Assembly: GCF_036924715.1 (NCBI RefSeq)
Contig: NZ_JAZHSB010000001.1
Span: 5,075,001 to 5,139,000, forward strand
Reading direction: 5' to 3'
Length of the DNA stretch: 64,000 nucleotides
DNA from: Bradyrhizobium sp. AZCC 1721
GTDB taxonomy: Bacteria; Pseudomonadota; Alphaproteobacteria; Rhizobiales; Xanthobacteraceae
Part shown: one piece after another, positions 1 to 9,184 of the stretch
Position numbering within the stretch: position 1 is the first letter of the stretch
How the letters are laid out: the number at the start of each line of letters is the position of its first letter
The notes under the pieces: model-generated
Told to the model about the DNA's origin: nothing
What the model saw: the letters and a program-made list of their open reading frames with translations, nothing else
The model's database searches: none
Made by a program: the position numbers and the translations under genes

Positions 1-512
1 GCGCAGGCCTTGGAAGCGCTATATGGATCCTTCCCGCCGAGCGGATCCTGTTCGCGATATCCCCATGGCCAGTCCTGGTCGTGATAGACCTTGTCAGTTG
101 TGATGCAGACGACCGCCTTGACACTAGACGTGTTCCGCGCCGATTCGAGCACGTGCGCAGTTCCGATCGCGTTGACGGCGAACGTTTCGACCGGGTCAGC
201 AAAGGAACGGGACACCAGCGGCTGTGCTGCCAGATGGATGATCACTGATGGTCGGTGGCGCTCGATCGCTTCACGCACCGTGGTGAGATCCCGGATGTCA
301 CCAATGGTCGAGTCGATTCCCTCAGCCACATTTGCTGCAAAAAACAAATTAGGTTCGGTAGCAGGTTCAAGCGCCAGCCCGGCAATCTTGCAACCGATAA
401 GCTTGAGCCAGCTCACAAGCCAGCTGCCCGTAAAGCCGCTGTGCCCCGTTACGAATACCCGCTCTTCTTTCAGCGGTACTTCGAAGTCGAGCAGATGAGG
501 ATCGATTGTCAT
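1..512 (-). CDS. rfbG: CDP-glucose 4,6-dehydratase, N-terminal part
   Basis: Reverse-strand frame open to the window edge, so only about the first 170 residues are present. It begins with a Rossmann fold (VFVTGHSGFTGSW), followed by the AAQPLVSRSF segment and, near the edge, WGYREQDPLGGKDPYSASK, which contains the YxxxK catalytic pair. These stretches are characteristic of RfbG, which converts CDP-glucose to CDP-4-dehydro-6-deoxyglucose in the cytoplasm. rfbF, which makes CDP-glucose, lies upstream in the same operon and supports the call. The start is ambiguous: an in-frame ATG at 524 would add four residues, and neither start has a strong ribosome-binding site. Confidence 0.9.
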   Translation of the reverse strand, partial: MTIDPHLLDFEVPLKEERVFVTGHSGFTGSWLVSWLKLIGCKIAGLALEPATEPNLFFAANVAEGIDSTIGDIRDLTTVREAIERHRPSVIIHLAAQPLVSRSFADPVETFAVNAIGTAHVLESARNTSSVKAVVCITTDKVYHDQDWPWGYREQDPLGGKDPYSASKAC

Positions 513-591
513 CGAACGCAACATCTCATGAGAAGAAACAAAGCGAAGCACCAGCGTTGACCGACGGGCCCCTCTTGATGGATAGACCTTC

Positions 592-1986
592 TCATCCGTT
601 GACCGCCCTCTCAGTCGCTTCAGGGTACATCAGCGACACTACTGTTTCTCCACGCAAAACGCGTTCATAGGAATGCGCTATCTTCGACCAGGTGAAGCGT
701 TCGCGCCAAGCCCGACGGCCGGCGTCACCGAGTTCGCGCAGACGGTCCGGAGCATGGATACCCTTCTCCATCTCGCGCGCCAAGACCGATGGGGAAACCT
801 TGATATATCCGCGATCGTCGGCATCGGCAGGGCACAGCCATCCACCTCCCGTCCAGCGAACGATTTCGCCGGCATTTCCGGCGGGCACGGTGAGAAACGG
901 CGTTCCAGCCGCAGCAGATTCGAACAAGACCAGCGGCGAGTATTCGACTTTTGACGCGAAAACAAAGAGATCAGCCTCGAAGAAGGCGTCAACGACCTTG
1001 TGACGCGGCAGATCGAGGCGGAGCACGGCTTTTTTGGCGGGAGCGGAGCGTGGAGCAGAAGTGTTGGGCTGCGGGCTATCCGTACTCGCCGGCAGCGCCG
1101 GAGCAACTGTCGCAATCCTGGTCAGCTCATCCGGCGGCTTGGGAAAGAGTCGGTCGATCACGCCTGTCATTCCCGCCTCGCGGAACAGCCGAACACCCTT
1201 CCGCATTGAGTTCAGGCTGGCAAAGCGCTGTAAGACAGCCCGGAAGTGATCGCTCCTGAACCGGGTGCCTGGCGGTGGCCAGTTGCCATTGAGAATCAAC
1301 GTTGCATCTCGACCAGCAGTATCGACCTGCGCAAAGGCCTCTGCGACAGTCTCGTGGCCCTTGGCGTTTACGGGCGCGCCCACGGTCAGGAAAACCAGAT
1401 CGGTCGTGGGGATGCCAAGCTCTCGCCGCAAGCGGCCGTCTCGGCGCGTTTCGCGTGCGAACTCCGCTTCGCTGGCTCCGTTGGGAATGATCGAAAAGCT
1501 CGTGATCCCGCTTGCCCGGGCGAAATCGATGTCGCGATAGTGCTCTGCGTAGAAGATGAGATGATCGAACTTTCGCAGAATATCCGGAAGCTGCTGGAAA
1601 TAGCTCTTGAAGGAGGGCTCATAGAAACTGGAGAAGCCGCACGGAACGAACACCTTCCGCGCCTTGATCTGGTCGAGGACAGGCCACAGCGCATCGAAAC
1701 TCCACTGCTGTGCCGCCTTGATCAAAATGGCATCGCCATCGAAGCTGGTTAGTAATTGCCGGTACCGATCAACTTCCCCTCGAATACCGGTTACAAGATT
1801 TCCGCTCACCTCAAAGTCGTGGATGTGGACGCCATTGTGATGTTTCGTCTTTCGATCGGGATGGACGCGCGTCGCCACACTCACGTCGTGCCCTGCTGCC
1901 GCCATCCGCTCGGCGATCTGGCGCATAACTACCTGCACCCCTCCCTGGTGGGGCCAATAGCTCTCGCAGCAGAAGAGAAGCTTCAT
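592..1986 (-). CDS. Glycosyltransferase family 4
   Basis: 464 residues. The N-terminus (CCESYWPHQGGVQVVMRQI) has the GGV/H motif of GT-B fold GT4 enzymes. Near residue 370 is the donor-binding E-x7-E-like region (SPLVLFESAAAGTPFL), followed by GNAGEIV. About 60 residues near 270-320, rich in Pro, Ala and Ser, separate the two domains and make it longer than many GT4 members. It presumably transfers a hexose during repeat-unit assembly on the cytoplasmic face. It sits 12 bp after the upstream GT2 gene in the minus-strand operon. Donor and acceptor cannot be read from sequence. Confidence 0.85.
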   Translation of the reverse strand: MKLLFCCESYWPHQGGVQVVMRQIAERMAAAGHDVSVATRVHPDRKTKHHNGVHIHDFEVSGNLVTGIRGEVDRYRQLLTSFDGDAILIKAAQQWSFDALWPVLDQIKARKVFVPCGFSSFYEPSFKSYFQQLPDILRKFDHLIFYAEHYRDIDFARASGITSFSIIPNGASEAEFARETRRDGRLRRELGIPTTDLVFLTVGAPVNAKGHETVAEAFAQVDTAGRDATLILNGNWPPPGTRFRSDHFRAVLQRFASLNSMRKGVRLFREAGMTGVIDRLFPKPPDELTRIATVAPALPASTDSPQPNTSAPRSAPAKKAVLRLDLPRHKVVDAFFEADLFVFASKVEYSPLVLFESAAAGTPFLTVPAGNAGEIVRWTGGGWLCPADADDRGYIKVSPSVLAREMEKGIHAPDRLRELGDAGRRAWRERFTWSKIAHSYERVLRGETVVSLMYPEATERAVNG

Positions 1987-1998
1987 CGTTAATTCCCC

Positions 1999-3009
1999 TC
2001 AACGCGCGGCCGGTATCAAACGGCGCAAATGGTCTCGGATATTACGCGCTGCACGCCACACCAGGCCATAGCCCGGCTGCTGCCGAAGCATGAACCGATG
2101 GCGGATTTGAGCCTGCGCGTGAAGTATCCGTTGCGCGAGTTCAGGCTTGGGTTGCCCTCCACCGATCCTATGTCCCGCCTCCGCCAGGACGGCGCACATG
2201 CCTTCAACGTCCGGTTTCGGCGAAACCAGGGCCTCTGCTCCGTGAACGAGCGCGGCAATGTCCACGTGAACCTGTTCAGGCTCCGCAACTCCGGTTGCGT
2301 ACGCCAGATTCTCCGACGAAATTGTGACGAGCTTCTGCAGAAATGGCTGGGCGCCGGCCCGCGACATGCTGGAGGGAACCTCCCGGTAAATAGTCAACCG
2401 CTCGGGCAAATTGGCTACGCGATATTGTCGCGAAATGCGGGACCACAGTTCATAGTCTTCGGGCGGCTGCCGCGCAGGATCAGTTGTGTATACCCCGACA
2501 CGATCGAGCGCCGATTTTCGTATCATCACCGAAGAGTGCACAAAGGGATTGTTGAAGATAAGATCAAATCGAAGGATCTCGTCTTCCGTAGGGTGGTCAT
2601 GAAAACGGCCGCTTGGTTTGTCGCCTACCCATATCTCGGCACGCGTGCCGATCAAGGCGTGCTCAGGATGGCTCTCCAGAAACTGGACCTGCTTGGCTAT
2701 CCGGCTCGGATCCGCGAGATCGTCATGGTCCTGCCTCGCGACATACCGCCCTCGTGCTAGCGAGATACCGCGGTTGAGCGCTCCGGCGAGACCAGCGTCG
2801 GTCTGATGGAAAACGCGAACGCGTGGATCGGTAATGCTGTCCAAATAGGGGCCGGTCTCGTCGGTCGAGCCATTATCAATCGCGATTAGCTCGAAGTCGG
2901 CGAACGACTGGTCAAGAATCGTCCCGAGCGCCTGCGGTAAATCACGGCCGCCGTTCTTCACCGACAAAACAACGCTGACCGTCGGGTAGCCCCCTTGGCT
3001 ATTCATCAT
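1999..3009 (-). CDS. Glycosyltransferase family 2
   Basis: 336 residues with a GT-A fold beginning PTVSVVLSVKNGGRDLPQAL. The nucleotide-binding acidic stretch is IDNGSTDETG, and the DxD-like metal site is in ARQDHDDLADPSRIA (near residue 115). The P-PEDYELWSR segment near 190 is the usual GT2 acceptor/base region. There is no membrane segment. Two consecutive Met codons (3009, 3006) can serve as start, and both overlap the end of the upstream methyltransferase by up to 11 bp, suggesting translational coupling. Role: addition of a sugar to the O-chain or polysaccharide repeat unit; specificity unknown. Confidence 0.87.
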   Translation of the reverse strand: MMNSQGGYPTVSVVLSVKNGGRDLPQALGTILDQSFADFELIAIDNGSTDETGPYLDSITDPRVRVFHQTDAGLAGALNRGISLARGRYVARQDHDDLADPSRIAKQVQFLESHPEHALIGTRAEIWVGDKPSGRFHDHPTEDEILRFDLIFNNPFVHSSVMIRKSALDRVGVYTTDPARQPPEDYELWSRISRQYRVANLPERLTIYREVPSSMSRAGAQPFLQKLVTISSENLAYATGVAEPEQVHVDIAALVHGAEALVSPKPDVEGMCAVLAEAGHRIGGGQPKPELAQRILHAQAQIRHRFMLRQQPGYGLVWRAARNIRDHLRRLIPAAR

Positions 3010-4264
3010 TTGTGTTGCCCTGGCTGTTCAGGATCAGGGGCTCGGGCACAGGAATGATGAATCGGCCCGTCCAATCGGGGATCTGATTGATTTGCGCTAC
3101 GATTTCCTCCCGCAGGTTCCACGGCAGAATGAGAACGTAGTCGGGCCGCCGTTTTGCGATCTCATCGGGAGCGAGAACCGGGATTCGTGTTCCCGGCAAC
3201 AGCAGACCTTGCTTATGGACATTGCGATCGACAGTGAAGCCGATAATGTCGCGACCAACTCCGCAGTAGTTGAGCAGCGTATTGCCCTTCGCAGGCGCGC
3301 CATACGCCGCGATCGATTTTCCTTCCTCGATCAGCCCAATCAACAGGCGCAGCAACGACCGCTTCAGCTTCCGAACGCGATGCCCGAAGGCCTCGTACGT
3401 GGCGAGGCGGTCCAGTCCCGCCTGGATCTCTTCCTGCTTCAGTTGCTTGATGGCCTCGGACGCGACGACACGACCGGCATGCGCGACATAGAGGCGAAGC
3501 GATCCACCATGGGTCGACAAGCGCTCCACATCGATGAGCTGCAATCCATGCCGCCCGAATAAGGGTTCCAGCGCCAGTAGCGACAAATATGAATAGTGCT
3601 CGTGGTAAATGGTGTCGAACTCGACGTTGCGGATCATTTCGAGGACATGCGGAAACTCGAACGTCGCTACCCCCTGCTCACTGAGCAGAATTTTGAAACC
3701 GGCGACGAAGTCGTTGATGTCGGGCACGTGGGCAAGCACGTTGTTGGCGATGATCAAGTCCGCAGCACCGCCCTCTGCGCGCAACCTCGTGGCCGCCCTC
3801 GAACCAAAGAAAGCGACCTCGGTCGGCACACGCCGCAAATCCCGCGCCGCTTTAGCGCAGTTGGCTGCGGGATCCACACCGAGGCAAGGTATGCCTCTCT
3901 GAACGAAATACTGCAGCAGATACCCATCATTGCTGCCGACTTCGACGACGCGGGAGCTTGCATCGAGCGCGAAGCGAGCGATTGCCCTTTCGACAAATGC
4001 GCGTGCGTGAGCGAGCCAACTGTCCGAAAACGACGAAAAATAAACATATTCGCCGTGAAAGTGCGTCTCCGGCGTCTCGAAGTCCTCAAGCTGCACCAAC
4101 CAGCAGCGATCACACACAAAGCTCTTCAGTGGATAAAATCGTTCACTAAACGAAGCCTGATCGGCACGAACAAACGCATTCGAGATCGGCGTCATACCGA
4201 GGTCGATGAGCACCGCTGTCAGCGGCGCGCCACAAGACCGACATGCCGGCGGGTTTGCAGCCAT
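2999..4264 (-). CDS. SAM-dependent sugar C-methyltransferase
   Basis: About 421 residues with the three-part architecture of NDP-4-keto-sugar C-methyltransferases (TylCIII/NovU/TcaB9 type). An N-terminal zinc-binding part (CRSCGAPL and later CDRCWLVQL) is followed by a class I SAM fold (VVEVGSNDGYLLQYF, then NNVLAHVPDI) and a C-terminal domain with YHEHYSYLSL and AYGAPAKGNTLLNY. The 4-keto-6-deoxy product of RfbG is the expected kind of substrate, giving a 3-C-methyl branched CDP-sugar. I chose ATG 4264 because the longer frame would begin with TTG at 4288 inside rfbF. It sits directly after rfbF. Confidence 0.85.
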   Translation of the reverse strand: MAANPPACRSCGAPLTAVLIDLGMTPISNAFVRADQASFSERFYPLKSFVCDRCWLVQLEDFETPETHFHGEYVYFSSFSDSWLAHARAFVERAIARFALDASSRVVEVGSNDGYLLQYFVQRGIPCLGVDPAANCAKAARDLRRVPTEVAFFGSRAATRLRAEGGAADLIIANNVLAHVPDINDFVAGFKILLSEQGVATFEFPHVLEMIRNVEFDTIYHEHYSYLSLLALEPLFGRHGLQLIDVERLSTHGGSLRLYVAHAGRVVASEAIKQLKQEEIQAGLDRLATYEAFGHRVRKLKRSLLRLLIGLIEEGKSIAAYGAPAKGNTLLNYCGVGRDIIGFTVDRNVHKQGLLLPGTRIPVLAPDEIAKRRPDYVLILPWNLREEIVAQINQIPDWTGRFIIPVPEPLILNSQGNTNDE

Positions 4265-4269
4265 CCAGT

Positions 4270-5043
4270 TCAGTTCCACAGCCGCCAAGGCGCGCGACCA
4301 GCCTGCCAGAGCTCCTCAAGCATCATCTTGTCGCGAAGCGTGTCCATCGGCTGCCAGAAGCCATAGTGCCGATGAGCGCATAGCTGTTCGTCCCTGGCAA
4401 GCGCCTCAAGCGGGGTCGACTCCCACGATGTCTTGTCGCCCTCGATCCGGTCGATCACCGCGGGGTTGAGTACAAAGAAGCCGCCATTGATGTAGGCATT
4501 GTCGCCAGGCGGCTTCTCGACGAAGGATTTCACCGTCGATCCGTCGATCTCCAACGCACCATAACGTCCTGGCGGCCGCACAGCAGTCACCGTCGCCTGT
4601 TTTCCGTGACTGCGGTGAAAGGCAATGGAAGCCGTGATATCGATATCGGACAGACCGTCACCGTAGGTGAAGCAGAACGGCTCCTGCGGATCGAGGTATT
4701 TGCGCACCCGCTTAAGGCGGCCGCCGGTCAACGTCGTCTCGCCGGTATCCACGAGCGTGATCCGCCAGGGCTCGACGCTGCTCTGATGATAGGTCACGTT
4801 ATTCTTCGTCGCATCGATGGTGACATCGGAATGATGCAGCACGAAGTTCATGAAGTATTCCTTGATCATGTAGCCCTTGTAGCCGAGGCAGATCACGAAA
4901 TCCGTGAGTCCGTGATGCGCATAGAGCTTCATGATGTGCCACAAGATCGGTCTTCCGCCGATTTCGATCATCGGCTTAGGTCGCACCAAGGTCTCTTCGG
5001 AGATTCGAGTGCCCATACCACCTGCGAGAATGACAACTTTCAC
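4270..5043 (-). CDS. rfbF: Glucose-1-phosphate cytidylyltransferase
   Basis: 257 residues, full length for the family. The signature LAGGMGTRISEETLVRPKPM is at the N-terminus, followed by GGRPILWHIMK, the YGDGLSDID metal/nucleotide motif near residue 130 and FVEKPPGDNAYINGGFFV near 180. It makes CDP-glucose from CTP and glucose-1-phosphate, the first committed step towards CDP-deoxysugars. RfbG, at the far left of the window, is the next enzyme. It is separated from the upstream methyltransferase by 38 bp and is read in the same direction as the rest of the operon. Confidence 0.95.
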   Translation of the reverse strand: MKVVILAGGMGTRISEETLVRPKPMIEIGGRPILWHIMKLYAHHGLTDFVICLGYKGYMIKEYFMNFVLHHSDVTIDATKNNVTYHQSSVEPWRITLVDTGETTLTGGRLKRVRKYLDPQEPFCFTYGDGLSDIDITASIAFHRSHGKQATVTAVRPPGRYGALEIDGSTVKSFVEKPPGDNAYINGGFFVLNPAVIDRIEGDKTSWESTPLEALARDEQLCAHRHYGFWQPMDTLRDKMMLEELWQAGRAPWRLWN

Positions 5044-5081
5044 GATCCACCTGCCTATTCAGTTTGCGCGGCCGCGACTCT

Positions 5082-5918
5082 TCAAGCTTGAGAATTGACT
5101 TGCTTCCGCTTTGCTTCCACGTGGAAGCCAATCGTGAATTCCTTCAACAGAATTTTCTTATCGAGTTCATAAAAATAGCGCGGCAGAACGTCCCCTATCA
5201 GGCGGACAAATTCCTCTTCATACCCCCCGTGATCGAGATTAAGTCGATCAAATTGCCAACTAGATCTGGCACATTCCTGAGCCAAGTGCGCAAAAAATCC
5301 GTGGTTCGGCTCGATCGAAACAATCTCGCAACCAAACTCAGTCAGAAACTTGCGATACCAATGGTCAGTATAGCCTCCGTAGAAATGATAAGGCTCCTGA
5401 TGAAGTCCTGATCCCAGAGGCGCGGTCAGGAATAGTCTCCCACCCGGTTTGGTAATTCTTATCATTTCGCGGAGCGATTCGATCGGGCGTGGAACGTGCT
5501 CCAGAACTTCAGTGCACAAGATGACGTCAAAGCTGGCGTCCGGCACTGGAACATCTGTGATGTCCGAAACGTAATCAATGTGAGCGTACTGTCCTTCGGC
5601 GCCCTTGTAGCCGTTATACTCCGCAAAATCCTGAGTCTCGTATTTGCAATGCTCGAACAGGTTCCGATAGGGCGCTGTGCCCGCGCCAACGTCCAGAACA
5701 CGCGATCCTGGCAAGACGGATCTCGCGCGGTCAGCCACCCATTTATCCCGCGAACGCGAATTAAATTCGCGAGCCTCGGCTACCGAGACGGTTGCTCTCT
5801 CTTCAAGAAGAGAGAGCATCGCTTGGGCCCTGTATACAGCGCTAAGCTTCCGCAAGAAAGCCCACTTCGAGTCCTTCAGGTCGCTAACGAATTGTCCGAT
5901 GACGGAGGTGCTGGTCAC
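5082..5918 (-). CDS. Class I SAM-dependent methyltransferase
   Basis: 278 residues. It has a typical Methyltransf_11 fold: motif I VLDVGAGTAPYRNLF near residue 75, motif IV DVILCTEVLEHVPRP and motif VI ITKPGGRLFLTAPLG. This resembles polysaccharide-locus O-methyltransferases but the substrate is not predictable. The start is GTG at 5918 with an AAGGA element about 10 nt upstream; no ATG lies near. Its A+T is somewhat higher than the neighbouring rfbF. A 58-bp gap separates it from the upstream CmcI-like gene. Confidence 0.8.
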   Translation of the reverse strand: MTSTSVIGQFVSDLKDSKWAFLRKLSAVYRAQAMLSLLEERATVSVAEAREFNSRSRDKWVADRARSVLPGSRVLDVGAGTAPYRNLFEHCKYETQDFAEYNGYKGAEGQYAHIDYVSDITDVPVPDASFDVILCTEVLEHVPRPIESLREMIRITKPGGRLFLTAPLGSGLHQEPYHFYGGYTDHWYRKFLTEFGCEIVSIEPNHGFFAHLAQECARSSWQFDRLNLDHGGYEEEFVRLIGDVLPRYFYELDKKILLKEFTIGFHVEAKRKQVNSQA

Positions 5919-5976
5919 CCTGCTTATATCCTTAAATGTTGCGCACGCTTCATACGACCACTGGCTCCGATCAGAG

Positions 5977-6726
5977 CTAACTGACGCGCTTGAGGTACCC
6001 GTCCGGTGCCACGGTGATCAGCAGCTTATGCTGTATGCTCTTGTCGATCTCGAATTCCGGGTGAAGCTTGAGAAATTCCCATACCGCGGTTTTCGCATTG
6101 TTGCCCCTGCTCCACGGCCTATCGGAGAACGTATCATCGGGCATATCTTCAATTACCGTGTCGAAGACGACACAATAGCTTCCGATCGACGCAAGGCGGG
6201 CATAGGCATCAAGTTCGGCAAGCACATGATCGTGGGTATGATTGCTATCGAGAAGAACGAGTACGCTCTTCTTGCCCGCGGTCCTGGCGCTGACCTCGGC
6301 CACCACCTCAGGCGCAATACTCGATCCCTCAATCATCGAAATGCGCCGGGCCATCGGATGAGCTTCGATTGCCGAGCGGTTATGCGCGCGAATGTCGATA
6401 TCGATACCAAGCACTTGCGCGTCTTGCGGCCCGCCCGCCATTGCGCTTAATTCCAGCATCGAAGCAGAGAAGATCAAGGAGCCACCGTGCGCGATGCCTG
6501 TTTCGATGATGAGATCGGGCTTGGTCGACCAGATGATCTCCTGAACCGCGAGAACGTCTTGCGGATATTGAATGATGGGGCGCCCCATCCACTCGAAATG
6601 ATAGGAATATTTCGCTCGGTTGGCGCGATCCATCCATGATCGCGTGACACGGGCCAGCTCGGGGTCATCGCCCATCTGTTCGATCTCAAGCGCGCATTCG
6701 CGCTTGAACTTCGGATACTCGCTCAT
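5977..6726 (-). CDS. CmcI-like (cephalosporin hydroxylase family) O-methyltransferase
   Basis: 249 residues. Markers of the CmcI/rhamnosyl O-methyltransferase family are GRPIIQYPQDVLAVQEIIW, the SAM-site motif IIETGIAHGGSL, the acidic VLGIDIDIRAHNR and VLLDSNHTHDHVLAEL. Despite the family name, members found in O-antigen loci are thought to methylate sugar hydroxyls. It overlaps the upstream formyltransferase by 4 bp, so the two are probably translated together. Its product may modify the same deoxysugar or cap the chain; this is inference. Confidence 0.82.
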   Translation of the reverse strand: MSEYPKFKRECALEIEQMGDDPELARVTRSWMDRANRAKYSYHFEWMGRPIIQYPQDVLAVQEIIWSTKPDLIIETGIAHGGSLIFSASMLELSAMAGGPQDAQVLGIDIDIRAHNRSAIEAHPMARRISMIEGSSIAPEVVAEVSARTAGKKSVLVLLDSNHTHDHVLAELDAYARLASIGSYCVVFDTVIEDMPDDTFSDRPWSRGNNAKTAVWEFLKLHPEFEIDKSIQHKLLITVAPDGYLKRVS

Positions 6727-7466
6727 CTAGACTTCCTTTTGATCTCGACACGGACCTCGTAGACGTCGTCGCCGTCCGAGAACGTACATGCCGGGTAGCC
6801 GGGAAATGTTCTGGCCCGAAGAAGGTTGAGCAAGTCGCGCGCCAGATAGGGCTTTTCCAGAAGGATCGAGCTGGCCGGCTCCAGCTCGGATCCACGATGG
6901 AAAGTGCCCGCGGCAAGGTCCTGTGGCCACGCCTCGAAATCCAGACAGCGGAGCTTGGGATATGTCGCCTGGACAAGCTGCAGCACCGCCTCCCTCGCCT
7001 TCCGATACAGCGATCCACCGGTGTCCTCCCAGTCGTAGGGGACCTCGAGTTGCGCAACGATATCACCGCTGTCCACGCCCTCGTCGACCATGTGCAGGCT
7101 CACCCCAAAGGGCACCCGATCGACAATCGACCAGAAGTTATAGTGCTTACCCCTGCCGTGAGGCAGAAGGCTCGGATGGGTGTTGATAAACCCGCGACGA
7201 GGTAAAGAGATCAGCGGCCGTCGAATGATTTTTGGCCACCACGCCAACAGACCGAGATCGAAAGAGAGCCCTTCGCTTGCAGCAAAATCCGACACCTGAC
7301 TGGACGACTGAAACACTAGGCACTGAATTTGCTCACGGCGCGCCATTGCCGCAAGGTCGTTTTCCGCAGTGGTGACGATCAAAGCAAGATCGTCGCGAAA
7401 ACTGGCGATAAGCCAATGCGCAATCTCCAACCCTACGTGACCATCCGCAAGCAGAAGAAGCTTCAT
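6723..7466 (-). CDS. Sugar N-formyltransferase
   Basis: 247 residues, matching the formyl-transferase N-terminal fold (Fmt/PurN family) without the Fmt C-terminal domain. The catalytic Asn-His-Asp triad is visible as N95 and H97 in FINTHPSLLPHGRG and D132 in DEGVDSGDIV, the same arrangement as in 4-amino-4,6-dideoxysugar N-formyltransferases (WlaRD, VioF). It would use N10-formyl-tetrahydrofolate to formylate the amine installed by the adjacent DegT aminotransferase. ATG 7466 lies 6 bp after that gene's stop. Confidence 0.85.
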   Translation of the reverse strand: MKLLLLADGHVGLEIAHWLIASFRDDLALIVTTAENDLAAMARREQIQCLVFQSSSQVSDFAASEGLSFDLGLLAWWPKIIRRPLISLPRRGFINTHPSLLPHGRGKHYNFWSIVDRVPFGVSLHMVDEGVDSGDIVAQLEVPYDWEDTGGSLYRKAREAVLQLVQATYPKLRCLDFEAWPQDLAAGTFHRGSELEPASSILLEKPYLARDLLNLLRARTFPGYPACTFSDGDDVYEVRVEIKRKSR

Positions 7467-7472
7467 ACGTAT

Positions 7473-8597
7473 TCAATCGCCCTGCAGCACATTGGTAATC
7501 ACCGCGATCACCCGATCCTGATCCGCTGCGGTCATGTCGTGATAGCTCGGAAGGTTGATCGCTCGCGTCGGGATTCCCCATGCGTGCCGGTTGCTCCGCA
7601 CCTCGTCGAACATGGGCAGCCCCGACAACGGATAGAAAAACACGCGGGCATCGATATTGTCCGCGGCGAACGCGGCAGCCAGCTTCTCGCGCGTGACCCC
7701 GGTAGACTCATCGAACACAGCGGTCGGCATCCAGGCGCCGTTGACGATGTTGCTGGATTCCGGGTTGATCCGCACGCCGGCAATGTCCCGTAGGCGATCG
7801 CGGTAATAGTGAAAGATTTCCCGCTTCCGGCAAATCAACTCGTCGATCCGCTCCATCTGTGCGCAGCCGAGCGCCGCCTGGATGTTAGACATTTTGTATT
7901 TGAAGCCGACAACGTCGGGCCAAAACTGCTTCGGTTGCGTGGGCGATCGGCCGTGGTTTGAAAGTGTCAGAACCCGCTCGTAGAGCTCAGGATCGTTCGT
8001 CACGAACATCCCCCCCTCACCGGTCGTGACAGTCTTGGTACCATGAAACGAGAATGTGCCGAACCGGCCCATGCTTCCTGCGCGCTTGCCGAAATACTCG
8101 GAACCAATCGCTTCCGCAGCGTCCTCAATGACGGGAATACCGTGCGACTCTCCAATCGCGAGCAAACGCTCCATGTCGCACAGATTGCCATAGAGGTGAA
8201 CCGCGAGGATGGCCTTCGTCCTCGGCGTAATCGCGGCCTCGACCAGCTCGGGATCAATGCACCAGGTGTCCGGTCGAATGTCCACGAATACCGGCTTCGC
8301 ACCGAGATGAATGATCGGGGCGGCCGAGGCAATCCAATTGGTGTCTGCCATAATTACTTCATCGTCCGGGCCGATCCCCAGCGCCGCCATTCCCAAATGC
8401 AGCGCGCCTGTGCAGCTCGATGTGGCGATCGCGCGGGAAGTGCACAGGTGATCCTTGAACGCGGCTTCGAAGCGGTTGATGTAATCGTAGCAACGTTCGC
8501 CCCAGCCGTTTGCGGCGGCATCGGCTGCATACCGAACCTCAAGCTCGGTTATCGAGGGCTTGGTATAGAGAATGCGCGATGGCTCGGATGAGGCCAT
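7473..8597 (-). CDS. DegT/DnrJ/EryC1 family sugar aminotransferase
   Basis: About 374 residues. PLP-dependent aspartate-aminotransferase fold with the Schiff-base Lys in FSFHGTKTVTTGEGGMFV, the ATSSCTGALHL phosphate-binding stretch and VIEDAAEAIGSEYFGKRAG. It is closest in layout to perosamine synthase-type C-4 aminotransferases, which aminate a 4-keto-6-deoxy NDP-sugar. I prefer ATG 8597, preceded by GGAG at good spacing; a GTG at 8627 would instead give a 4-bp overlap with the epimerase gene. With the formyltransferase next door it implies an N-formylated 4-amino sugar. Confidence 0.88.
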   Translation of the reverse strand: MASSEPSRILYTKPSITELEVRYAADAAANGWGERCYDYINRFEAAFKDHLCTSRAIATSSCTGALHLGMAALGIGPDDEVIMADTNWIASAAPIIHLGAKPVFVDIRPDTWCIDPELVEAAITPRTKAILAVHLYGNLCDMERLLAIGESHGIPVIEDAAEAIGSEYFGKRAGSMGRFGTFSFHGTKTVTTGEGGMFVTNDPELYERVLTLSNHGRSPTQPKQFWPDVVGFKYKMSNIQAALGCAQMERIDELICRKREIFHYYRDRLRDIAGVRINPESSNIVNGAWMPTAVFDESTGVTREKLAAAFAADNIDARVFFYPLSGLPMFDEVRSNRHAWGIPTRAINLPSYHDMTAADQDRVIAVITNVLQGD

Positions 8598-8623
8598 GTT
8601 GGTTTGCTCCGAAATTCGGACTA

Positions 8624-9184
8624 TCACAGTCGTACCCCGATAAACGACGACGGCAGCAATCTGTCGCGTTCCGAAATGACGAAGTCAGAAATCGGCCAAT
8701 TGATCGCCAGCGCGGGATCGTCAAATCGAAAGCCCGCGGCGGCGCCGGGCACGTAGGCCGGCGTGATTTCATAGTCGACTTCGGTACCGTCTACCAATGT
8801 TTGAAATCCGTGGGCGAAACCCTTCGGGATGTAGAGCATCGTGCGATTGTCGGCACTTAGCCCCTCGCCGTGCCATTGGCCATAGGTTGGCGAGCCGTCC
8901 CGTAGATCGACCATCACGTCAAAGATTGCGCCACGCGTGCAGCGCACGAGCTTGGTCTCAAGATGGGGCGGCGCCTGGAAATGCATTCCGCGCACTGTCC
9001 CCGCCCGGGCGTTCAATGAGATCGAGCGTTGCACCAAGTCGCTCTCTAGACCTTGAGCGCGAAACGTATCGGCACAAAACCGGCGCGCAAACGCTCCGCG
9101 CTCGTCCACAATCGGCTGCGGTTCGATACGATAGGCTCCAGCAAGCTTGAGCGAAGTAAAGATCATAAAAGCTGCAAAGCTCAC
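8624..9184 (-). CDS. dTDP/CDP-4-dehydro-6-deoxyhexose 3,5-epimerase family protein
   Basis: 186 residues, RmlC cupin family. Recognisable segments are IVDERGAFARRFCADTF, GTVRGMHFQAPPHLETKLVR (with the catalytic His), YIPKGFAHGFQTL, and the conserved Tyr in VDYEITPAYVPGA. In this CDP-sugar context it likely epimerises a CDP-4-keto-6-deoxy intermediate rather than dTDP-4-dehydrorhamnose, since no rmlA, rmlB or rmlD is seen here. The start may be GTG 9184, overlapping the upstream stop as GTGA, or ATG 9166, which gives the usual family N-terminus. Confidence 0.88.
   Translation of the reverse strand: MSFAAFMIFTSLKLAGAYRIEPQPIVDERGAFARRFCADTFRAQGLESDLVQRSISLNARAGTVRGMHFQAPPHLETKLVRCTRGAIFDVMVDLRDGSPTYGQWHGEGLSADNRTMLYIPKGFAHGFQTLVDGTEVDYEITPAYVPGAAAGFRFDDPALAINWPISDFVISERDRLLPSSFIGVRL

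Noticed and set aside
91..560. Plus-strand frames at the left edge
   Set aside because: The minus strand encodes an unmistakable CDP-glucose 4,6-dehydratase N-terminus over the same bases.
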